From: Tillandsia leiboldiana
Taxonomy: Eukaryota; Streptophyta; Magnoliopsida; Poales; Bromeliaceae
Assembly: GCA_029204045.2 (NCBI GenBank)
Contig: CM055066.1
Coordinates: 16,192,484-16,256,483, forward strand
Reading direction: 5' to 3'
DNA: 64,000 bases
Part shown: positions 57,031-64,000 of the stretch, piece after piece
How positions within the stretch are numbered: the stretch's first letter is position 1
Layout of the letters: every line of letters starts with the position of its first letter
Program-made: the position numbers and the translations under genes
Notes under the pieces: model-generated
What the model was told of the DNA's origin: nothing
The model's database searches: none
Seen by the model: only the letters and a program-made list of their open reading frames with translations

Positions 57031-57830
57031 AGATAAACTTGAAGAACCATTAGATGCATCATTAATATTGGAAGTATTATCATGAGAAGATGCACTTACA
57101 GGAGTATCATCATCAAGAGAGATATCGAGGGTAGATTTTTCAGATGCAAAGTGAAAAGCTTCATCTACTTTAACATTTATAGATTCTACAATCGTTTTAG
57201 ATTCCATGTTAAATACCCGATATGCTCTGCTATTTGTAGAATAACCCAAAAAGATCCCTTCGTCACTTCGAGAATCGAACTTACCAAGATTTTCGCGATC
57301 ACGCAAAATAAAACATCGACTCCCAAAGATACGAAAGTATTTGATATCCGGTTTTCTACTAAACCACAGCTCATATGGTGTATTTAAAGTTCCTGGGCGC
57401 AAATACACTCGATTAATGACATAGACAGTGGTGTTCACAGCCTCAGCCCAAAAATATAGCGGAAAATTCCGGCTATGAAGCATCACACGCGCCATCTCTT
57501 GAACAACCCTGTTTTTGCGCTCAACAACACCATTCTGCTGAGGTGTATAGGGTGCTGAGAATTCATGTTTTATGCCGTTGGAAGTGCAAAAATCAATGAA
57601 TTTGGAATTAATGAATTCTCCACCTCTATCACTTCTAACACGAATGATCTTTTCATTCTTTTCAATCATAATACGATGGCAAATCTCATGAAAAGAATCA
57701 AACGTATCAGCTTTCTCTTTTAAAAATGCTACCCATGAAAACCTAGAGAAATCATCAACCAAAAAGAAAATATACCATTTACCTCCCAAAGATGGTTGAC
57801 GGGTCGGTCCAAAGAAGAAAAAAATAGTCT
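57031..57830 (-). pseudogene. Sire-3 integrase core fragment (copia)
   Basis: The open frame from 57789 has the copia integrase core with the DDE residues: VDDFSRF (Asp12/13), RSDRGGEF (Asp54) and NGVVERKN (Glu90), 35 residues between Asp54 and Glu90. Further copia motifs follow (PYELWFSRKPD, FGSRCF, EGIFLGY). True homology ends at 57031; the last ~15 codons of the frame lie in the Cassandra LTR. The zinc-binding N-terminus of integrase, protease, RT and RNase H are missing. Confidence 0.9.
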
Positions 57831-57863
57831 ACATAAACTACACAACATTTAATCGTAGGAAGA

Positions 57864-59159
57864 TTAAAGGCAAGGAAAGATTTCACCTTTGCATACCCAA
57901 ACCTTTTGAGTTTTAGAGTATGTTGGCAATGGTTGAGAAATTTTCCTTGATGAAGACGTCTTGTATGATTGATCTTTTTCTTTTGTCATCGTCTTGCTTG
58001 AAGTACTACCAATGTTCTTTTCTTTTGAAAAGTCCTTCTTTGATTTCCGGGGAGTGAACTCATTGGTAGCAATTGCAAGATGTGATTGATTTGATCTTTG
58101 AGCTCCAATCTTGCAATTTCTTTCAATGTGCCCTGCAAAATTACAACGAAAACATACCTTAGTGCTTGACGATCCCGAGGAGAGTGAAGTAGTCTTGTTG
58201 TCGTTGCTAATCGTGAATTCCGGTGTCGGAGGAGGAGATACCGACTGAGGCACGAAAACTGTCCCAACCGAACTAAAATTGTCTTCAGTTCGATTGTATC
58301 CGAGGCCGAACTTGTTTGATTGACCAAGACCAAGAAGCTTATCCAACTTACTCCTTCCTGATGAAAATCGCTGTAAGTCATCCTTGAGTTGGAGAATGGT
58401 CTCTGTCATTTCCAGTTTTTCCTGTCGAGCCTCGCCGTTGAGCTTCAAGAAGTAATTCGCTTTGTTCACCATATCTACATAATTCTTCTCGAGTTGCTCA
58501 TTGGACTCTTGAAGGGAAACATTTGCTTTTAACAGATTATCCCTTTCCACTTCAAGATCGGTCGAGAGAGAAGTTACCGTTTTTACTTCTTCTTCGAGAT
58601 CCTGTAATCTCCCTCTCAACCCCTTGTTTTGTTTAGCCAGTTTCTTTGAATCCCGTAAAAGTCTGTGGTAGGCTAAAACAAAATCTTCACCTTCAGAGTT
58701 ACTTGATTCATCATCCGTTGCAGTTTTTTCAACCCGGGAGGAGTTGGACAATGAATCTGAAGTACTTGCCATTAAGCACATGAAGGGTGAAGATGTGGAC
58801 GCGTGGAATGCTGTTGCGCTTTCTTCTTCATCACTTGAGGATGACTCATTTGACGTTGAGTTGTCATCCCATGTGACGACTTGCATCGCTTTCTTCTTCG
58901 ACGGATTCTTAGTTGGACACTCCGTTGAGATATGGCCGTATCCTCGGCACTTGAAGCATTGGACTTGTCCTTCTGAACTTTTCTTATCCTTTGAAAAGTT
59001 CTCTTGCTTTCTTGACTTGTAACTTGAAATACCCTTGCCTTTCTTCGACTTTCCGAAGGATGGAGTTTTACTTGAATTACCCCTTCGAAAGTTGCGGCGA
59101 AACTTCCTTGTCAAGAGAGCGAGCTGCTTCTCAAATTCCTCCATAGATAGGTTCTCGTC
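57864..59159 (-). pseudogene. gag: Sire-3 gag, N-terminus cut by Sire-2
   Basis: About 430 codons remain. Zinc knuckles lie at residues 81-94 (CFKCRGYGHISTEC) and 349-362 (CFRCNFAGHIERNC) of the 444-codon frame, with an acidic Ser-rich linker, a long coiled coil and a KFGLGYNR motif between. The C-terminus KGEIFPCL resembles KGDIFPCLKF of Sire-2. The first ~13 codons of the frame (59198-59160) are Sire-2 LTR sequence; the real N-terminus would lie beyond that insertion. Integrase sequence starts only about 35-75 bases after the gag stop, so protease and the integrase N-terminus are deleted. Confidence 0.9.
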
Positions 59160-60556
59160 TGTTACGGCATTTTGGTGTTGGCATATTTCGTGAGTCAAGT
59201 CAGTGAGTTGAGTCGGAGTCTTAAAGGGATCAAATTGTCAATCAGCAATCAAAGACTTAGAAAAGATTCAACAAGAGCTCAAGTTGTCACTCAGTGTCTT
59301 GAGTCTTGAAGATTGAAGTTGAAGAATTGTGGATCAGTTACATCAATCTCAAGAAGAAAGTATTCAAGAGGATCAGGTATGTTTAACTAAATAATTGTGG
59401 TGATCCGAATACTTTCTTATAGTGTAGAAACACTTGGAAGAATTTTTAATTGCATAAAAATCAAAAACTGGACATGGGGCATGTTCAGGATCCGGATCAG
59501 GTGATCCAATCCGGATCCCGAAGGGTATTAGTTCATGTGCAAATCCAATCCGAATCCAAGCCTATTCTGATCCGGATCCCGAACATTGGATGTTGCTGAA
59601 ATTCATGAACGATCCGGATCGGGAAGTTGCAATCCGGATCCCGAACCCTTGTTTTTTTGGAATCGTCAATCTCGTTACGACGATCCGGATCGCAGTAAAT
59701 CCGATCCGGATCGCCGTCCTGAAAATTTCCAGATAAGGTATGTTTTTGATTCTTATCTCTTTCCAAAGGTTTCTAAACTATAAATAGACGTTTAGGGTTT
59801 CTCAAAAACGTGGGAGCTACGGCCGATTAATTTATAAAACACTTGAGAGCAACCCTAGAGGCTAGGTTTTCACTGTTCTTCTTAATAGCCTCTTTTAGGT
59901 CAATTCGACGGTTCTTCCAAGATCTGTTTTTTGTCGAATTGATCTAATCTTTGCTTAGAGATTTTTCCCATGGATCTTCATTGATAATCTAAGCGAAGGA
60001 TCACCATCGAAGTCAATATTCTTATCAACTGAGTTTGCGTCGTGGATTCGACGTGGCATCGTGGATTCGGTGTGCTAAAGGCGTTTCGTGGATTCGAAAT
60101 GTGTGCTCGTGGATTCGAGTGGCGTTCGTGGATTCGAACGTGTGCAGTGGGCGTGCAAAATCGGTGGAGCGCGAGGTCCAAGAAATTGAAGGAGGGGTTA
60201 AATCCGTGGAGACGGTAATCACCTTGTTATTCTTCTTTTCTTAGGGATTGTTATTGCGTGGATATCCAACCGGTCAGCGCAAGGTCCGAAGAAGCTGAAG
60301 GAGGGGTTTGAGTCCGTGGAGTCGGTAATCACCTTGTTATTCTTCTATTCTTATTGGATTGTTATTGCGTGTTGGTCCCGTGGTTTTTCTCCTGGATTGG
60401 AGTTTCCACGTATATCTTGGTGTGCTGTTTTTATTTTCCGCATTGGTTTTTATTTTGCACTGAGATTTGGTTTTATAAGTATTACACCTATTCACCCCCC
60501 CTCTAGTTGTTTGATAGTACCTATTTAGATCCTTGTGGATCCTTTAAAAACCTACA
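59160..60556 (+). mobile_element. Sire-2 5' LTR
   Basis: 1397 bp, TGTTACGGCATTTTGG to AAAACCTACA, followed by a PBS. It holds GATCCGGATC-rich repeats (about 59480-59720), TATA at 59778-59787, then at least five TCGTGGATTCGA units (60040-60140) and the CACCTATTCACCCCC-CTCTAG motif near the end (60487-60507), all shared in order with Sire-1. The 3' LTR lies outside the window. Confidence 0.9.
59778..59787 (+). promoter_or_regulatory. TATA box of Sire-2 LTR
   Basis: CTATAAATAG in the same context (after AAAGGTTTCTAA) as the TATA in the Sire-1 LTRs. Confidence 0.65.
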
Positions 60557-60558
60557 AT

Positions 60559-60570
60559 TGGTATCAGAGC
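60559..60570 (+). other. Sire-2 primer binding site
   Basis: TGGTATCAGAGC, two bases after the LTR; initiator tRNA-Met type. Confidence 0.9.
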
Positions 60571-60590
60571 GGGTTTTAGATTTATCTATC

Positions 60591-62552
60591 ATGATGGGTG
60601 AAAGTGGTAATATTTATAGACCTCCTCTTTTTGATGGGACTAATTATGCTTATTGGAAAGTGCGGATGAGGGCTTTTCTCATCGCAATTGATGAGCGGGT
60701 ATGTCAATCCGTGGAATACGGTTGGGTGCATCCTGTTGAGGAAGTAGGAAATTCTACTACCCCAAAACCTCGCTCTAGATGGTCCAAAGAGGAATTTGAA
60801 AGATCTTCTTACAATGGGAAAGGTATGAACGCTTTTTTTAACTCTCTTTCCTCGACTGAGTTCACAAGAATTTCCGCGTGTGAAACCGCGAAGGAAATTT
60901 GGGATATTCTTAAAATTACACATGAGGGTACTAATCTTGTAAAAATTCAAAAGCTCCAGATGCTTACAAGTCAATTTGACTCTATTCATATGGAAGAGCA
61001 TGAATTGTTTACAGATTATTACACTAGACTTCAAGATGTAATTAATACATGTGCTAATTTAGGAGAAAAGATCCCGGAGTCAAAAATTGTAAGAAAGATA
61101 CTTCGGACTCTTCCGGAACGGTTTAGGGCAAAGGTTACCGCCATTGAAACCGTTAGTCATCCGGATGAGATGAGTGTAGAGGAATTAGTAGGTGCTTTGC
61201 AAACTTATGAAATGACTTTTCCTACTAATCAAGTTTCTTCCAAGTCTTCTTCTAAGCTTACAGGTATTGCATTCAAATCCACAAAGGAAGAAGATAGCGA
61301 ATCAAGTTCTGACGATGAAATCTCTTTTGCCGATTTTGAAGAACAATTGGCGCGGATCACAAAGAAATTTCGTCGAAAATTTTGGAAGAATCGAACCGAT
61401 GGATCTTCATCCACGAAACCATCTAAAGGATCATCGGGTTCTAAATCCTCTTACCTCAAAGGCGTTGCAAAACCTTCTAAAGAAAAAGAAAAATATGATT
61501 TCGAAGGGGAAATCCAATGCTATCGATGCAAAGGCTACGGCCATTTTTCAACGGATTGTCCTTCTCCGAAATCATATAAAAAGAAGGCTTTGCAAGCGAA
61601 AACTTGTGACGATTCTACTTCTAATGAATCGACCTCAAGTAAAGAGGAAAAAATTGTTGCTTCTCATGCCTCTCATTTTCCCTCTTCTAATAATTGTTTA
61701 TCATCTTTAGTCACTGACTCTACTCCTTTGATTTTGTATGAAACATCAACAACCGGCGGAGAGTCATCAAGTGAGGGGGAGTCGGACGAGGAAGAACTCG
61801 TTGAGGCATATCAACAACTTCTTGCGGAATCTAAGAAGATGGCCAAACATATCAAGAAGTTGAGAAAGCAACGACTTGAAGATCAAGACGAGAATCATGC
61901 TTTAAAGATAAAACTTCATGATCTCGAGGAGGAACGAGAACGTTTATTGGAAAACAATAAAATCCTCCAAGAAGAGCGAAACCAATCGGAGACAAACGCT
62001 AAATCGTATATGGACAAGATTGGTTTTCTAGAAAAACAGTTTGAGGATATTCATGTCACCAATCAAGCTTTGACCAAGCAAGTTCATCAACTTAAATCCG
62101 ACATACAAAGGTTTTCAACCGGTTCCAAGAAATTTGATTGTATGTCCGGATTAGGTCAAACAAGCAAGGTTGGTTTGGGATTTAAGAAGGATCAAACTGT
62201 GCATGCTTCAAGTTCCACATTCAAATTGAGAGGAAGAACGTGTCACCTTTGTGGACTTGAAGGACATTTGGTGAAGAATTGCCCGAAAAAGAGAAAGAAA
62301 AATCCTTCGGCAACTTCATCTACGGGGCGGACTCAACGGACTCAAAAGATACATCAAGTCAAAGGAGTTCACTCAACCCACCAAAGGTCCGAGCCACAAC
62401 ATCAATCATACAAGTGGATCATTGCGAGGCAAAGACCTAAGGTGGATCAACAGTCAAAGCGGACAACCCCCGGCCACAACGAATCAAGACAACCCAAAAT
62501 CCAGCGATTTTGGATTCGGAAAGGTGATATCTTTCCTTGTCTTAAGTTCTAA
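60591..62552 (+). CDS. gag: Sire-2 GAG polyprotein (copia, Sirevirus type)
   Basis: Structural protein that binds element RNA and forms virus-like particles in the cytoplasm. The frame is open from 60507, but that part overlaps LTR and PBS; ATG at 60591 gives MMGESGNIYRPPLFDG, the usual gag start, and 653 residues. Order: a UBN2-type gag domain (YAYWKVRMRAFL, residues about 18-30, to ELVGALQTYEMTF, about 210-220), Ser-rich linkers, a CCHC knuckle at 310-323 (CYRCKGYGHFSTDC), an acidic stretch, a coiled coil (about 400-530), a KVGLGF motif, a second knuckle at 551-564 (CHLCGLEGHLVKNC), a basic tail, and IFPCLKF before the stop. No frameshift or internal stop, so it is the only intact-looking long gene here. 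No protease follows. Confidence 0.92.
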   Translation: MMGESGNIYRPPLFDGTNYAYWKVRMRAFLIAIDERVCQSVEYGWVHPVEEVGNSTTPKPRSRWSKEEFERSSYNGKGMNAFFNSLSSTEFTRISACETAKEIWDILKITHEGTNLVKIQKLQMLTSQFDSIHMEEHELFTDYYTRLQDVINTCANLGEKIPESKIVRKILRTLPERFRAKVTAIETVSHPDEMSVEELVGALQTYEMTFPTNQVSSKSSSKLTGIAFKSTKEEDSESSSDDEISFADFEEQLARITKKFRRKFWKNRTDGSSSTKPSKGSSGSKSSYLKGVAKPSKEKEKYDFEGEIQCYRCKGYGHFSTDCPSPKSYKKKALQAKTCDDSTSNESTSSKEEKIVASHASHFPSSNNCLSSLVTDSTPLILYETSTTGGESSSEGESDEEELVEAYQQLLAESKKMAKHIKKLRKQRLEDQDENHALKIKLHDLEEERERLLENNKILQEERNQSETNAKSYMDKIGFLEKQFEDIHVTNQALTKQVHQLKSDIQRFSTGSKKFDCMSGLGQTSKVGLGFKKDQTVHASSSTFKLRGRTCHLCGLEGHLVKNCPKKRKKNPSATSSTGRTQRTQKIHQVKGVHSTHQRSEPQHQSYKWIIARQRPKVDQQSKRTTPGHNESRQPKIQRFWIRKGDIFPCLKF

Positions 62553-62939
62553 TTAGCTTATGACTGTATGTAATGCTTTGATTGGTTTTCCCTTCATATT
62601 TTTCTTAATCTTTGCATTACATGTGTTTTCAATGCTCTTGGTTTTATGTTTTGATCTTGAACAAAAGGTTTTTAATGAACAAGTGCATTGAATAAAAAGG
62701 GGCTTCACGGTTATTCACTCCAAATTAATTTTATATGGATTATCAACTTTACTCCATAATCATAATCTTGAAGATACTTCATTATAGGAGTTTTTGATAT
62801 TATAAGCATCAAATTTTAGAAATCATGTGTGATCTTTAGATGCTTTATCTATCTCGGTTGTGTGAATTCTTTGTGATAAATGTGAGACAACCGATAGACT
62901 AAAATTTGGGATTTAATTCTTTCACGTAAGAGATTGCAT
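62553..62939 (+). other. Sire-2 region after gag, no pol
   Basis: AT-rich and non-coding; no protease, integrase or RT motif in any frame. Confidence 0.7.
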
Positions 62940-63230
62940 TCTTACAAGGGTAATGAAATGATTTGCAAAAGATGTGGAAAGAGTTACATCCGAAAGGAGT
63001 GTGAAAACTACCACCACATGTTGGAAAGAGCTGCCACCCCGGTCGTCCGGTCTGTGTGTGAAGCTACCACATGTTATGGATGCTTGAAAATTATTTATGA
63101 AATTTTGTTTAGTTGAAGCATTCGGAGATTTAAATTTAAAGCTCTTATTTTGAACAATCTCCTGGTTGGTATAAGGTGGGATAGTTGAAAGATGCTCAAA
63201 GAGCCACCCTTAGGTATTTTAGTGCTTATC
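62940..63230 (+). other. Conserved 3' non-coding block of Sire-2
   Basis: Counterpart of 5229-5474 (minus). The short frame at 62934-63116 is not conserved as protein in Sire-1, because indels shift it. Confidence 0.7.
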
Positions 63231-63707
63231 TCAAATTTGAAAGGGTAAAATTCAAAATTGATGTCATTTGGAAATCTCTGTAAGTCATCTTTGTAAATCC
63301 GTTACATCTTGATAGACTTTGGATCTCAAGATTATTTTTGATGACTTGTGTTTGATGAATATAACATGAAAAACGGTTTATAATGTTTTACCTTTATTTT
63401 TCATGATTTTGGAGTAAATCTTTTTAATTTTGTGAAATTAATTGGATTGAATGGCATATGTGTGAATTCATTGTTTAAAGCACTTAAATTGTTTTCTTGA
63501 TGGAATACAAATCGGTAATTCAAATATTTCAAAATCTGGATTTGTTTCAAGAAATTATTTGATTTTTGCTTTCTGGTACAGGTACGCAATCTGCATTTTT
63601 GTTATATACCGGAACTGAGCCTTTATCTCTCTTTCTCTATGAACTAATGCTGTTAGTGATTTTCTTTTGTCTAGTATGTTCACTGTTTGACAATTTGTGA
63701 CAAAAAG
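63231..63707 (+). other. Sire-2 3' non-coding stretch
   Basis: AT-rich; no gene or repeat recognised. Confidence 0.5.
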
Positions 63708-63826
63708 GGGGAGAACAGAAAATAATGATCGTATCACAAAGGGAGAGAACATAAATGCTCAAGACAGGGGGAGAACATGGAGAACATGGAGAGCATGTTA
63801 GAGATGCTCATGATAGGGGGAGATAA
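63708..63826 (+). other. Multiple polypurine tracts of Sire-2
   Basis: TGACAAAAAGGGGGAGAAC at 63708, CAAAGGGAGAGAAC at 63737, AGACAGGGGGAGAAC at 63763 and GATAGGGGGAGATAA at 63811. Such a series upstream of the 3' LTR is characteristic of Sireviruses. Confidence 0.85.
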
Positions 63827-64000
63827 AGAAAAGATTGAAAGAGCCGAAAAACAAAAGAACCAAAAGGACGAATCAAATGTAGGATTTTAATTTCTAACGA
63901 CTAACGTTTGATTTTGTTTGGAGTTTTGTTTTGCAGGAATTACATCACTTTAAGACTCCAAGTCCTAAGTCATAGAGTATGTTCTAGGACTGTTTAGTTC
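63827..64000 (+). other. Sire-2 3' end of window
   Basis: Non-coding; neither the LTR-adjacent PPT nor the 3' LTR (expected start TGTTACGGCATT) has been reached. Confidence 0.6.

Noticed and set aside
62934..63116. Small Cys-containing ORF with CKRCGKSYI
   Set aside because: The matching region in Sire-1 is frameshifted and only the nucleotides are conserved. A single CxxC is not enough for a zinc finger.
1..64000. Search for host genes, tRNA genes or resistance-type genes
   Set aside because: No exon-like run outside retroelement proteins and no tRNA cloverleaf; TGGTATCAGAGC sites are primer binding sites.

Overview
The window is plant nuclear DNA made almost entirely of nested LTR retrotransposons. 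I see no host gene, tRNA gene, CRISPR array or bacterial-type gene. A flowering plant is indicated by Ty1/copia elements of the Sirevirus type, a Ty3 chromovirus of the Tekay/Del type, and a Cassandra TRIM with 5S rRNA-like LTRs. The species cannot be named from the sequence. Family labels below (Sire-1, Sire-2, Sire-3, Tek, Gy-A, Gy-B, Gy-C, Gy-0) are mine.

Left half (1-29739). The outermost layer is a minus-strand Ty3-type LTR (Gy-0), seen as 1-1027 and 28137-28545, followed by its polypurine tract and some internal sequence. A plus-strand Gy-A-like solo LTR is inserted in it (1028-28136), with the target duplication TCTAG on both sides about 27 kb apart. Three elements lie in that solo LTR. 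Sire-1 (2219-8866, minus) is complete at its ends, with 1279-bp LTRs and target duplication CAAGG, but keeps only part of gag and a scrap of RNase H. Tek (8929-20582, plus) is a tandem LTR-internal-LTR-internal array carrying a decayed reverse transcriptase-RNase H-integrase-chromodomain pol. A truncated minus-strand Gy-A relative (20583-25576) follows. One deletion can explain the Tek/Gy-A junction.

Right half (29740-64000). A Gy-C LTR fragment (29740-31117) is followed by Gy-B (plus): 5' LTR 31118-35098, decayed internal region, and 3' LTR 52420-56443. Gy-B is split by a minus-strand Gy-A tandem array (LTR-gag-LTR-gag-LTR, 37141-52204) that ends in a 100-N gap. Next come a 576-bp Cassandra element (56455-57030), a minus-strand Sirevirus fragment with integrase core and gag (Sire-3, 57031-59159), and a plus-strand Sirevirus (Sire-2) with an intact-looking 653-residue gag that runs off the right edge without a pol gene.

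The pieces look complementary. Several elements keep gag but have lost or never had pol (Sire-1, Sire-2, Gy-A), while Tek has pol remains but almost no gag. Cross-mobilisation is the usual explanation for such elements, and here it is inference only.

The most interesting signal is regulatory. The U3 parts of the Gy-0, Gy-A-like, Gy-C and Gy-B LTRs carry clusters of a composite site, CCAAT (or a one-base variant) followed by exactly 10 bases and a G-box-like CACGTG. This matches the plant endoplasmic-reticulum stress element ERSE-I (CCAAT-N10-CACG; NF-Y plus bZIP28 type factors). It recurs in seven perfect and about a dozen near-perfect copies, just upstream of the LTR TATA boxes wherever a TATA is visible.
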